64,000 nucleotides of DNA, taken from contig CM075760.1 of assembly GCA_037974335.1 (NCBI GenBank), forward strand, positions 33,613,609 through 33,677,608, in the 5' to 3' direction. This DNA comes from Prionace glauca. Lineage: Eukaryota > Chordata > Chondrichthyes > Carcharhiniformes > Carcharhinidae. This document shows positions 34,699 through 45,448 of this stretch, in pieces (within the stretch, counting starts at the first letter, position 1; the number at the start of each line of letters is the position of its first letter). Below the pieces are notes generated by a model. That model was not told the origin of the DNA, made no database searches, and worked only from the letters and a program-made list of their open reading frames with translations. The position numbers and the translations under genes are program-made.

Positions 34699-35736
34699 TG
34701 GTTGTGGATGGGTCTTTTTCGGAATGGAGGTCAGTCACCAGTGGGGTGCCCCAGGGATCTGTTCTGGGACCCTTGTTGTTTGTCATTTTCATAAATGACC
34801 TGGATGAGGAAGTGGAGGGATGGGTTAGCAAGTTCGCTGATGACACGAAGGTCGGCGGTGTTGTGGATGGTCTGGAAGGATGTCAAAAGTTGCAGCAGGA
34901 CATAGATAGGATGCAGGAATGGGCGGAGAAGTGGCAGATGGACTTCAACGCGGATAAATGTGTAGTAGTCCATTTCGGCAGAACCAACGGGATGAACGAG
35001 TACACTATTAAGGGCAGGGGTCTTAGTAGCGTTGAAGAGCAGAAGGATCTCGGGGCCCGGGTTCACAGGACTCTTAAATCGGCCTCGCAGGTGGAGGAGG
35101 TGGTCAAGAAGGCGTATGGTGTACTGGCCTTCATTAATCGAGGGATTGAGTTTAGGAGTCGGGAGGTAATGCTGCAACTTTACAGGACCCTTGTCAGGCC
35201 TCATTTGGAGTACTGTGCGCAGTTCTGGTCGCCTCACTATAGGAAAGACGTAGAAGCTATTGAAAGGGTGCAGATTTACAAGGATGTTGCCTGGACTGGG
35301 AGGCATGCCTTATGAAGATAGGTTGAGGGAGCTGGGACTCTTTTCCCTGGAGAGGCGAAGGTTGAGAGGCGACCTGATAGAAGTTTATAAAATGTTGAGA
35401 GGAATAGATAGGGTGGACTCTCAGAGGCTATTTCCCCGGGTTGAAATGGTCGCTACGAGAGGACACAGATTTAAGGTGCGGGGAGGGAAGTACAGAGGTG
35501 ATGTTAGGGGTAAGTTTTTCACTCAGAGGGTAGTGAGTGATTGGAATCGGCTGCCGTCGTCGGTGGTGGAGGCGAACTCGCTGGGGTCTTTTAAAAGACT
35601 TCTGGATGAGTATATGGGGTTTAATGGGATTGGGGGTTATAGATAGGTCTATAGATTGGTGGGGTTGATGCGATCGGCGCAACTCGAGGGCCGAAGGGCC
35701 TGTTTGTGCTGTAATGTTCTATGTTCTATGTTCTAT
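34699..35736 (+). mobile_element. CR1 LINE group B, 5'-truncated
   Basis: Frames 34629-35315 and 35260-35646 encode VDGSFSEWRSVTSGVPQGSV, KFADDTKVGG, LYRTLVRPHLEYCAQFWSPH, LFSLERRRLRGDLIEVYKML and FFTQRVVSDWNRLPSSVVEA. The two frames meet at a small frame slip near 35270. The 3' end carries three TTCTATG-type units. Group B differs clearly from group A in protein and tail. A 115-bp piece of it is repeated exactly at 63483-63597, so the group is young. Confidence 0.92.
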
Positions 35737-35879
35737 TTCTGTTTGTTACACAGTTCAGGCTGACCTGATTCAGAGAAGGATCAGGCTCAATCCTCCCGAT
35801 GGCCTTTCCCAACTCCATTTCTTTAAACGAATTTCAGAAACATTTCCATTAAATAATATGATTGTGACATATGTCAATG

Positions 35880-35940
35880 TGGTTGTATGTCCGAGCGGTC
35901 AATCTCCGTGGAGGTGTGGGTTCGAATCCCAACGCGAGTG
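35880..35940 (+). pseudogene. tRNA-Leu relic with deleted anticodon arm
   Basis: 'gttgtatgtccgagcggtca' (D arm) runs straight into 'ctccgtggaggtgtgggttc' (variable and T arms). The anticodon arm is missing. Flanks match those of the Leu gene at 23555. Confidence 0.7.
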
Positions 35941-35999
35941 AAATGGATTGAAATTTTGATCCTTACTGCTGTGGTAAGACTGAATGCAGGAGTGTGCGC

Positions 36000-36104
36000 A
36001 GTGTCGTTTTCGTCATGTGATTCTTCTGTGAAATGTGCGCCTTTTCCTCCAGTTCACTTACAGTATTACTTGTATCTGTCTGTTTGAGCAGACACTACTA
36101 TTAG
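36000..36104. repeat. source copy of the 105-bp repeat
   Basis: This copy is embedded in normal flank. The diverged homologue at about 33095-33140 shows that this position is the ancestral location of the sequence. Confidence 0.85.
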
Positions 36105-36362
36105 AAATTTCTGATGGTGAATAACCATATTTGTCTGCGCCCCTATAAACCCATTAAATTCTGTTGGAGACTGAACGAGATGCGAATAAATGCTCGGTGT
36201 CAAAATCGAACTTCCCCGTCAGTGCACCTTATTTCACAGAAAGTATTTGAGGATGAAATCAGAGAAATGATAACATGTCTTTAACATCGAGGTTCGGATA
36301 ATGTGCCGCAACAAACTGAAATCAAATAAATTCCCTTCCCCGACAGAAGCAAGATTAATGAA

Positions 36363-36435
36363 TGTTTCTGCCCGGTTTCGAACCGGGGACTTTTCGCGTG
36401 TGAAGCGAATGTGATAACCGCTACACTACAGAAAC
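36363..36435 (-). tRNA. tRNA-Val (anticodon CAC)
   Basis: 73 nt in antisense. Acceptor GTTTCTG with CAGAAAC pairs fully. Loop TTCACAC, T-loop TTCGAAA. All stems intact, so a functional gene is likely. Confidence 0.92.
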
Positions 36436-36855
36436 AACTGGAAAACTAATACAGCAAATCTGCGTGTCTGCAATGTTCAACTGCGCTGTGTTGCTGCAGG
36501 TTCCGATGGTCAGCCTGAGAGCCCATGTCACTGAATTCAGGAAGATAACCGTTACTTTCAAGCTGATTGTACAACTTATCCCCAACATCAACATTTAAAA
36601 GCGTTCGTCTCGCAGATATCTAAGGGATCAATGATTTCTACCCATTCATTAATGCATCATTTTCATCATTCTTCGAATAATCTCAGCATTTGTACCATCA
36701 GCGCTTTGTAACCTGTCGCTACCTTTTTTCTTTATTCTTGAAATGTGACATTTCCAATTCAGATACTAAAGAGGAAATCTCCCTGATACTGATTCCGACA
36801 GAACTGGTGCAGACCGGGAAGTAACACAGGATTGTTGTGCAGCAATAAATCTACA

Positions 36856-36927
36856 TTCCCTGACCGGGAATCGAACCCGGGCCGCGGCGGTGAGAGCGCC
36901 GAATCCTAACCACTAGACCACCAGGGA
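36856..36927 (-). tRNA. tRNA-Glu (anticodon CTC)
   Basis: 72 nt in antisense, loop CTCTCAC, all stems paired. Identical by eye to the usual vertebrate Glu-CTC body. Confidence 0.94.
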
Positions 36928-36989
36928 AGCTTGCTAATTTTCAAATATTAATTTATCCATGAGCCACCTGAATTTTGTTTTATTTCTAC

Positions 36990-37190
36990 ACAGGGACACA
37001 ATCTCAGGATATGGCGTTGATGATTTAGGACTGAGATGAGGAGAAATTGTTTCACTCAAAGGTTGGTGAATCTTGGGAATTCTCTACTCCAGAGGGTTCT
37101 GATGCTCCATCATTGAACATATTTCAGTTTGGGTTAGACAGATTTATGATCATTCCAGGAATGAATGGAAGCAGGAATATGGAATTAGAA
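36990..37190 (+). repeat. old CR1 LINE fragment
   Basis: 'actgagatgaggagaaattg' and 'tttcactcaaaggttggtga' place it in the CR1 C-terminus. It is followed by an AT-rich TATATA tract (about 37255-37325). Confidence 0.6.
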
Positions 37191-37490
37191 CAAATACTCA
37201 GCCACAAGTTCATTTTTCAATTTTTTTATATGTTTAAAAGTATAATGGAAGCATTTAGATATATAATGAGATATATATACGTAATGGTGTACAGATAGAC
37301 ATATGTGTATATGTATATAATGTTATATGTAATATGTTTGAACTCAATCGTCATTAAATAATGTTGGTAATACCAGATAACAGTACAGCCGGAAACAATT
37401 GACAGCTATTTTTTATTGGCACCCACGGACCCATTGCCAACAGGCAACTGTTTAAACGTGAATGCTGATGGTGAGGAAATAATAAAATTC

Positions 37491-37564
37491 CGTCCCTGGG
37501 TGGTCTCGAACCACCAACCTTTCGGTTAATAGCGGAACGCGCTGACCATTTCCGCCACAGAGAC
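37491..37564 (-). pseudogene. tRNA-Asn-like with ATT anticodon, probable pseudogene
   Basis: 74 nt in antisense. The body is tRNA-Asn but the loop is CTATTAA, so the anticodon is ATT rather than GTT. A C-C mismatch sits in the anticodon stem and the D-arm is altered. Its intact neighbour is at 39386, with shared flanks on both sides. Confidence 0.78.
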
Positions 37565-38137
37565 TGAGACAGCAGCTCAATATATTCTAAACCAGTTTGT
37601 GACCAATGATCACGCAATCTGAAGTTTAATTTCATTATTAATGCACTGGGCTTTGCTTCTGTAAGGACTACAATTAACCTTGTCTCATTTATGACTGTTC
37701 ATGGCAGTGTTCACTACAATCACACATTTGGTGCAGTCTTGTACAGTATTGCACTAGGCCATGTCTCTTTATATACTACGTTTGACTCATTTGAATCATT
37801 ATTGCAATAGACTTTGCAGCTGTTTACAGTACATTACGTGCCGCTTCATTTATTAATACATGTAGACATGCCATGATAACTGCTACAAATCATCGTCTCT
37901 GGACTATTATTACTTAGTCAAGAGTCCACTTACGTTACATTAGGCTCCATCTCAGATATTATTGTGCTAGGCTCTATGTCATGCACTACTGAACACACCC
38001 GTGTATCACTAAGAAAGCAGACACTTTCTCACTAATTGTTTTTCTATCAAATGTGTCTAATAGATGGAATCGAACAAAGAGCGAGTGAGAAGAATAGATG
38101 GATATTAACTAAAAAGTTCATGAAGTGGATGAAATTT
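37565..38137. other. no gene recognised
   Basis: AT-rich spacer with no recognised repeat family. Confidence 0.4.
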
Positions 38138-38998
38138 TAGATCAGAGTGAGTTAGGGCTCGAATTGTGCTAAAGTCAAAAATTATAACAAGGAACTATAT
38201 TTTCATACACACAGAACATATTATAGAGGCAGGGTTCGGGCTGGATTTCTGAACGGATTAAGGAAAAAAATGAGCGCCAAGGAATGGAAAATCCAGCGAA
38301 AAAGAGACATGTGTCCAATTATAATGAAATATTATTTGATAATGTCTGGACGATAAAATAGACAAATCTTTAAATCACTAAAATGTAAGGTTATTCAATA
38401 ATTAGCTGGTAATCGACATGTTCACTAGCCGGAAGGTAAATATGAATGCAAGTATTAAATTCACTATCCTTCGGCCAGATTTTCCTGTGAATGTTACTGA
38501 CAGAGATATTAACGCCATTGCTTTACTGATTGTTCCCTTTCCATGGAAACAGGGAAATAAATTTTCCTCAAATATCTCCTCAAACCTGCTGCACTAACCT
38601 TGTGATTAAAATGGTACAACACCACCATCTGCTGGCGGAAAACAGCGACTGCAGGCGCTGGTTCTTGTGAGTCTGCGAACCGGTTGCTGAAATATGAATA
38701 TTGAACGATATTGTCTGAGATTGGAGTTTATAGAAGGATCTCGACTGGCGTATTCGCCCTTTTTATAACCAGGCACCGCAGATAAATCGTGTTCTTCATT
38801 TCCCATTGGGAGATCATGTCTGGAAATTGAAGTTGGGATTATGTGAGACTTCAAATTGTACATTCGATGCAGTTATCAGACGTAAATCAAATTCAGAATC
38901 TTTCTGGGTAAACATTTCTGCCCTCTGCAATTCGTTTGTCAGACATTTTCACGGTTTAGTCTTAAAAAAGGCACAAAGAATCAGACATTTACAGGGAT
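38138..38998. repeat. duplicated block, copy 2
   Basis: Direct copy of 20985-21835. The minus-strand TATAAAAAGGGCG (about 38756-38770) and CCAAT (about 38804) are conserved. The minus frame 38606-38863 downstream of this TATA is not conserved as a coding frame and has no known domain. Confidence 0.85.
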
Positions 38999-38999
38999 A

Positions 39000-39108
<109 letters not shown>

Positions 39109-39162
39109 ATTGGAGCCTACAGAGATACAGGGGGGCATACACAGATTCAGGGACACATGTCC

Positions 39163-39208
39163 CTGCGTCTGAATCTAGTGTGCAGGGGCACACTAGATTC
39201 AGACGCAG
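39163..39208. repeat. perfect hairpin, 21-bp arms and 4-nt loop
   Basis: 39163-39183 (ctgcgtctgaatctagtgtg + c) is the exact reverse complement of 39188-39208, with the loop AGGG. A smaller 7-bp palindrome, agggaca/tgtccct, lies just before it. No gene is attached to it; the tRNA-Asn starts 180 bp further on. Confidence 0.9.
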
Positions 39209-39385
39209 ACATATAGAGATCCCGGTAACTCGAAAGATACAAGGGCACACACAGTATCAGAGGTATATACAATGTCTCAGCTTGTACACTGCCAAACTCT
39301 CTCTCGTAGCTCCAGACTTTTCAATGAGTTGATGCAGGCAATTGTTTGCCCGTGAATGCTGATAGTGAGAAAAATAGCAAAAATC

Positions 39386-39402
39386 CGTCCCTGGGTGGTC
39401 TC

Positions 39403-39438
<36 letters not shown>

Positions 39439-39459
39439 GACCCATTGCGCCACAGAGAC
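39386..39459 (-). tRNA. tRNA-Asn (anticodon GTT)
   Basis: 74 nt in antisense, loop CTGTTAA, with acceptor GTCTCTG and CAGGGAC pairing (wobbles allowed). T-loop TTCGAGA. Looks functional. Confidence 0.92.
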
Positions 39460-39874
39460 TGAGACAACAGCAGCTCAATATATTCTAAACTAGTGTGTCA
39501 ATGACCACAATTCTATTTCTGAAAACCTGTTCCAGAACTGCAGCATGACCGCACTGTTTACAATTCTATACAAGTTTCTTTCGTTCCGTTGATCCTGCAG
39601 CACTGCTGTAGTGTGTTTCTCCTGTGAACGGGCAGGTAAAATGAATCCATGTCTCTTATCACAGGCAGGAAGGGAACTGACCACCAGTAGCCTCACGATC
39701 CAATATTTGCCACTCAATCATCAATAACACCATTCACAACTGCACCTCCTTCCGAATATTGTGATCCATTTCCCTCAGGATTTACTTCCAAGACTTAATA
39801 TTTCGCTTGTTTTCCCCCAATTTTGACAGGAGATTCGCTTCAATATACAGAGTGAACGGCGAAAGAAGAAGCTT

Positions 39875-39945
39875 TGCATTGGCCGGGAATCGAACCCGGG
39901 TCTCCCGCGTGGCAGGCGAGAATTCTACCACTGAACCACCAATGC
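39875..39945 (-). tRNA. tRNA-Gly (anticodon GCC)
   Basis: 71 nt in antisense, acceptor GCATTGG, loop CTGCCAC, all stems paired. Matches the usual vertebrate Gly-GCC form. Confidence 0.94.
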
Positions 39946-40423
39946 TGCTCTTACTAGTGCTACCCCCACATGCTCTCTCTTCCTTCACACTCAGCAGCAT
40001 TGTAATTTCCTTACTTTATCCTTTCATTCCCCAAATGCCCACAAATGCTCTCACTCAAATCTCAGACGCAACATCGCACAAGCCTTTCATGCTGTTCAAC
40101 ACCTTCCTTTCATTCACAACCGCATCTCAAACTTTCAACCTTCCTCCAAAACACAAGCACTCTGCAACAGTCCCCCTCTCACCCAGCCTCATTCTCCCAA
40201 ATAAGCCTCTGCTTTCACCACATCAGTCTAAACACACTTAAAACGTATTCAAATTATTTGCACACCGCCTCTTGCACTCAACTCATATCACTACAATACG
40301 CATCATGCCATTCTGCAAAAGCTTTAAGTTGCTACATTTCTTCAAAGCTGCTACCCAGTGCGACACCAGGCCAAAGTTCCACTTTCAACACTTGATAACA
40401 CCTATATAGGGTTACAACTTAAC
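39946..40423. other. no gene recognised
   Basis: C- and A-rich sequence of low complexity with open plus-strand frames (39807-40241 and 40045-40395) but no domain. Confidence 0.4.
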
Positions 40424-40545
40424 TCGGAATGAGTTAAAAATAGGGCTTAGGAGAGCTAGTAGGGGGCATGAGAAGTCCTTGGCAAGTCGGATAAAGGAAA
40501 ACCCCAAAGCTTTTTACTCTTACGTTAAAAACACGCATTAAATCT
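40424..40545 (+). repeat. CR1 LINE internal fragment
   Basis: Encodes NELKIGLRRASRGHEKSLAS then RIKENPKAFYSYVKN in plus orientation. This is the linker before the reverse transcriptase of a CR1, a part not kept in other copies here. It is followed by a tRNA-Glu relic (about 40575-40612, antisense). Confidence 0.7.
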
Positions 40546-41005
40546 TCACATATCGAGGCTAGTCTGCGATATCTGAAAGCGCTGAATCCTAACCACGAGA
40601 CCCCCAGGATCCCATCTGCCTGATTCTCCCAGACACTGGTTACAGGAATGTGCACAGCGCCAATTGTCCGCACTCACACACTCCTTCCTGTCTGTTAAGA
40701 TTTGAAATTGTTTATATTTTCACATTGGCTTCCAGTGTGATGAAAGCAGAGCAATGATAAGCTGATGTTATTCAGTGGATTTACTGCAGTAAGGTTTATG
40801 TCAGTTCGATACAAACATTGGTGTTTGAATGTGGTCAGTTACAGTGAAATTTAATGCAGTGGAAGGGAGCCTACTCGCTTTTACAGGAGGAACCAGCAAG
40901 GGAAATATAAATATGAATAATTGTGCAACGGGACTGATATTTCTCCCTGCTGTTCAAATTGGCACAAGTATTGATCCACGATTTTCAGATTGTCACTTTG
41001 TATTG

Positions 41006-41077
41006 GGTTCTGTGGTGTAATGGTGAGCACTCTGGACTCTGAATCCAGCGATCCGAGTTCAAATCTCGGTGGAACCT
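41006..41077 (+). tRNA. tRNA-Gln (anticodon CTG)
   Basis: 72 nt, loop ACTCTGA, with acceptor GGTTCTG/TGGAACC pairing by wobble. T-loop TTCAAAT. A TTTT terminator follows at about 41080. Probably functional. Confidence 0.92.
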
Positions 41078-41346
41078 TGTTTTAATTTGCAAATACAGAT
41101 GATGGATTGGCTGAAGGGCGTTTCATTTAAGTTTATCACCAAGTCCTAATCGAGAGGAGAATTTCCCAGCCCGTTCAACTGCTGTTACTCAATTCAAGGG
41201 CAATTAGAGATGATCGTAAATGAATAAAGACAATCCCAATAATGGACCTTTTCCTCACAAGTAAACGCAAACTTTTTCACAATGTTTCTGCCTGAAACTT
41301 TCGAAACGTCGAGCTAATATGTAACAACTATCCCACTTTCCCATGT

Positions 41347-41405
41347 GGGCCGGTGGCGCAATGGATAACGTGTCTGACTACGGATCAGAAGATTCCTAGT
41401 TCTCT
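41347..41405 (+). pseudogene. tRNA-Arg (anticodon ACG), 3'-truncated
   Basis: The first 58 nt match Arg-ACG (loop CTACGGA intact). The T arm breaks off after 'gattcctagttc' and the acceptor 3' strand is absent. Confidence 0.8.
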
Positions 41406-41699
41406 CAATGCAAAGTTTTAAAAGGTGTTCACAAATTCCTTGTTACTTTCGATGAAAAAGGTATTTAACAGCTTTATACTTACTCAGACAAATGCTGGCA
41501 AGCATATTTTCAGCTTCTCTGGAGAAAGTAATGTTAGGAAATTGCTAATGAAAAGCAACCGACTATTTTAAGTTATTTTTTTCCGGGAAAAAAATCATTT
41601 AATAAGATTAGGATATTAAATAAATGCTAAACTCAAATACATTTTGGACAGAATTCAACATGGCTTAGAGATTTTACACTATTTTGTAAATATTTTCAT

Positions 41700-42062
41700 A
41701 AAAGTCAGCATTTCTGATTTTGGAGAAAGCATTTCAAGCTCAGGTCAGAGCAAAGATAATATGACTGTAACATCGAGATTCTGATAATATTCAGCACCAA
41801 ACTGAAATCATACAAACTTCCCTCATCCTAGCATGTTTCAGATGGTGATTAACTATGTTAGTCTGCACCTAAACCTATTAAATTGTCTTGTAGACTCGAT
41901 GACTTGCTGATATGTGCAGGTGTCAAAATAGGGAAGTTTCTTTCCTGGCATTGCATCAAACAATTTATCATTTCTGATTTGACACAAAGTATTTGAGGCC
42001 GAGGCCAGAGCGAAGATACTATGGGTGTAACATCGAGATTCAGATACTGTTCAGCAACAAAA
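41700..42062. repeat. two decayed copies of the tRNA-Val upstream flank
   Basis: About 41700-41835 and 41835-42062 each contain the 'gatggtgattaac', 'gtctgcacctaaac', 'gtgtcaaaat' and 'gtaacatcgagattc' wording of the 33.1 and 36.1 kb units. No tRNA follows either copy. Confidence 0.65.
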
Positions 42063-42063
42063 T

Positions 42064-42360
42064 GCTCCGGCCGATGAAGGCATGCTTTAAGGTGCGAGGG
42101 GCAAGGTTTAAAGGAGATGGACATGGCAGATTGTTTACACAGAGAGTAGTGGGTTCCGGGAACTCACTGCTGGGGAGAGATAGTAGAAGCGGATGCAGTT
42201 GTGACTTTTACATCACTTGACAAGTACATGAATAGGATGGGAATAGAGGGATATGGTCCCGGAAGGATGGGGGGTTTTAGTTAAGTCGGACAGCATGGTC
42301 AGTGAAGGTTTGAAGGGCCGAATGGTATGATCCTGGGCTGTAATTTTCCCTGTTCTCTGT
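42064..42360 (+). repeat. CR1-like LINE, third group, 3' end
   Basis: 'taaggtgcgaggggcaaggt' and 'gattgtttacacagagagta', then 'ttgaagggccgaatggtatg'. It resembles the group seen at 7855. A related 3' end is at 52835-52935. Confidence 0.65.
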
Positions 42361-42769
42361 ACTGCCATTTTTCTTAACCCAAAACTGACCTTCAGACCCT
42401 GTAGCTCTATATTTAGCCATTCCATCTCTGACACCTTCTCCACTCACACAACCCTGTGAGATGTCTGTACTGATCTTATTGTGGCATCATGAGCGTTCCA
42501 CATACAACATGACTTGTATCTATAAATTCTCATCTTGAACATTTCAATTGAAATTTCAGGGCAAGTAGAGCTTTTTGAGCAGAATGGTTCAGATTCCCAC
42601 CATCTTTAATGTAAACAAGTTGTTTCTGATTTCCCTACACAGGTTGTCTATTAAACAATGACTGAACACAGGGGGTGAATGTGAGAAGCTGAAGTTTCCA
42701 GTTGAAAAGGTTCCCAGTGTCTCTGAGCAGCTGAACTGGGGAAGCCTTTGGGCAGAGACTGCGCTGCTG

Positions 42770-43450
42770 CTATTTCCCTTCCTGACCACCGGGGGTCGCT
42801 GTAACACGCCCGGGCGCTGCTCCGCCCAGTGTCACCTCTTGCCCACACCGGCCCGGCCGCTGCTCGTTGGCGGAACATCCGGGGCCTGCAGAGTGGCGGG
42901 GCCAGCGGCCATATTTCCGTGACGTCACCGTCAGCCCCTCCCCCCGTCGAGGAAAAAGCGACTGTTCAGAAATGTAGAAAGTGAGAGAAATTCCCTCCCG
43001 GAAATCCCGCCCGGAGCGGAATTAAAATTAAACAAAATACATATTTTTATAAAGAGGCAGGTGGCGGAACCGCGCATGTGCGGTAGTATTTTCCCAGAGC
43101 GCACCGCGCGGGTGTGATTGAAAAACAGACGGAATAAAAAACGGAAACGATTTTCCCGAATGGAGAAGGAACCGAAAGGCTGACGGGTGAGGATATGAAT
43201 AATAATCATCAAGATTCAAAATATTAAAAGATTCAAATGTAACTGCCTGGGCGCATGTGCAGAAGGGGAAATTCCCTCAGAGTGCAGCGCGCGGGACGCC
43301 GTCTCCCCTGGCAACGCAAAATGGCCGCTGGCCGTCTCCCCTGGCAACGCAAGATGGACGCTGGCCGTCTCCCTTGGCAACGCAAGATGGACGCTGCCGG
43401 CGGCGGGTGTGATTGTGGCGCAGGCGCAGTGAGGTCTGCCTGCAGCCCAT
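42770..43450. promoter_or_regulatory. CpG-rich promoter-like block
   Basis: High local density of CG and GC boxes against an AT-rich background. It has a full CRE palindrome TGACGTCA at about 42921-42928, then three tandem 33-bp repeats at 43298-43396. Each repeat holds a 'ctggcaacgcaagatgg'-type core (RFX-like half site plus YY1-like AAGATGG). A further 'gcgcatgtgc' element lies near 43070 and 43250. No exon can be assigned with confidence in either direction, so the regulated gene is unknown. Confidence 0.55.
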
Positions 43451-43639
43451 TGTCCAGACTGCCCCCCAGTGGATGTGGTGGGGAGGTGCAGCAGATGGAG
43501 CAACAATCCCAGTTTCAATGGGGGGAGAGAAGCTGCAATGCTGCTCCCTGTTGTTCACTCCTCTCCCCAGTCTCAGCATTGCAGAGTGTTTAAACAAGAG
43601 GGTGCATTGTCACAGCGGCACCTTGACCTGCAGTTTAGT

Positions 43640-43850
43640 TTTATTTATTAGTATCACGAATAATTAGGCTTACATTCACACTGCAATGCAATTCCTGTGA
43701 AAATTTTCTTGTCGCCACATTCCTGTTCGGGAAACACTGATGGAGAATTTGGCATGGCCAATGCATCTAACCAGCAAGTCTTTTGGACTGCTGGAGGAAT
43801 GCAGAGCATCTGGAGGAAACCCGTGCAGACATGTTTGTACAGGTTGCGTT
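43640..43850 (-). mobile_element. SINE, antisense, truncated
   Basis: 'gtcgccacattcctgttcgg', 'ggccaatgcatctaaccagc' and 'ggaggaaacccgtgcagaca' match the SINE at 54315. The tRNA-like head is lost. Confidence 0.7.
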
Positions 43851-44500
43851 CATTGTCTTTCTGTTTCCAGGGGAACCGATAATGTTTATTTTTAATTTCA
43901 TTTCCGTTATTTCAGTTTGTTTTTTTTTCCAGAATAGGTTAATGAGTGGTCACCACGCACTGGGACTTCCCGGATTCTTTCTTCAGTCCCTTCAGAAATT
44001 CTTTCCCCTCCAGGAGAAACCGGCAGTCTATCCGGAACAACACTCCGGGAATTTACCGAGGAGACAGCGCAGTGTTTAGAAATGCTGCACCGTCAGAGCT
44101 CTCAGCCTCTCGATGACCTGTTAAATCTGGGGTACCGTCTTCCCTCTCAGGTGGAGGTGCCACATGGTCACTGTTTCCAAAAAGAGCAAGAGAAACATCC
44201 TGTTCGGAATGTGTTCACCAATCACAATGACTGACACAGCCAGAGCACTACAATATTACTGAATGAAATAATATCATTGTGAGTCCAAAAATAGCTGCTG
44301 TGTTTATTACATAAAACACTTCGGGACATTAAAATTTACAAAAATATTCTCAAGCTCATTCTTTTAAGTGTCCCGGTGTTTTAATTTTGCAATATATTTG
44401 TTATTCATAAAAATATTCTCAGTAAAGATTGAGAAATCGCTACGATTTCAGGTTTCATTTCAGACTCACTCTGATCCATTACGTTGCGTGAGGCTCTGAG

Positions 44501-44539
44501 AGTTTTTGTACAGGTTCAGCCCAGCTCTGTGTCTCTGTG
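44501..44539 (-). other. recombination signal, 23-bp spacer
   Basis: Heptamer CACAGAG (complement of 44533-44539), 23-bp spacer, nonamer ACAAAAACT (complement of 44501-44509). It follows the YYC of the V segment by 11 nt. The heptamer differs from the consensus at one base. Confidence 0.9.
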
Positions 44540-45448
44540 GGTCTCAGTGCGCAGTAATACACCCCGGAGTCTGTCAGCTCTGTTTCAGACACTTTCAGCG
44601 GGACGGTGCGGGTTGTTTCATTGAGCTCCGCTGAAAAACGGTCCCCTGGGGATATCTCTGTTTTGTCGCTGTATCTATTCCTCTCCAGCAGAAACTCCAT
44701 GGACCCGCTGGAATGCTGTCGGTACCAGAATAAATAAGGAGTGTTAATGCTTGTAACTGTGTAATTACAGAGTAACTGAACAACATCTCCTTCAGTGACG
44801 GTGACTGCAGCCGGTGTCTGTGAAACAGAATCTCCTCCACAATGTCCTGTGAGGAAGCAAAGAAATATTAAACTAAATAATGCGACTTTACTCTGTCTCC
44901 CCCACCTACCCGCACCCCCCACTAGAATATGCCGTATTCTTGAGCAATAATCTCAAAAAGAAATCGCAAAGCACAACAAAAATATATTTCACAGTTCAGC
45001 GGATGGGAAGAGGAGGTGGTTGTGGCGATTAAATAAAGCTTCTATCACAAATATTCTGCTCTTTCTAACGAGATCAGTTCCTCGCCTTCAATTCTTGTAA
45101 CTGGAAACAGCTCGCGGTCTGTCTGTTTGAAGTGTGGTATTTGCCAAAGTTATTCACTGGTATCAGATGAGCTTCAACCTGAGATCAACTCATTCTCTCT
45201 CATTCCATGGGGGAATTGTGTCTAATCCCAACAGTGTTCAGTACTGAGACCAGCGAGATCCTGATAATTTTTCAATGTTGAGATCAATCTATTCCCTGTC
45301 CACTCACCCCTGCCCCTCGCACTGAGCGAAGCGCAGGATAGAATATAATGCATGGCAAAGATGTGTAACACAGCGTGGATCCATTTGTGAACCTACCGGT
45401 TAAAAGCGCTGCCGCTGTGAGGAATAAATGCAGAGTAAAATGAGACAT
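44540..45448 (-). CDS. T-cell receptor V segment, alpha/delta type
   Basis: Germline variable segment that would encode the antigen-binding domain of a T-cell receptor chain after V(D)J joining. Leader exon 45448-45397 encodes MSHFTLHLFLTAAALLT and ends in a GTAGGT donor. The V exon is 44846-44540 after the CTTCCTCACAG acceptor, with a phase-1 join. The intron is 550 bp, long for a V leader. The mature part starts GDSVSQTPAAVTVTEGD. It has the first cysteine in QLLCNY, the core tryptophan in LFWYRQH, a DRFSAEL strand and the second cysteine in TDSGVYYCALRP. Two N-glycosylation sequons (NYT, NET). A 23-bp recombination signal follows. No stop inside. FR2 WYRQ and the strand pattern fit TRAV-like segments. 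It appears usable. Confidence 0.88.

Larger units (their letters stand above)
36060..36950. repeat. Val-Glu tRNA unit, copy 2 (intact)
   Basis: Second copy of the unit at 33060-33960, with both tRNAs intact. Confidence 0.85.

Noticed and set aside
43255-43593. Plus-strand frame with three RLPWQRKMDAG-like repeats
   Set aside because: The repeats are the 33-bp DNA repeats, whose length is divisible by three. The opposite strand is equally open and the base composition is that of a CpG-rich promoter.
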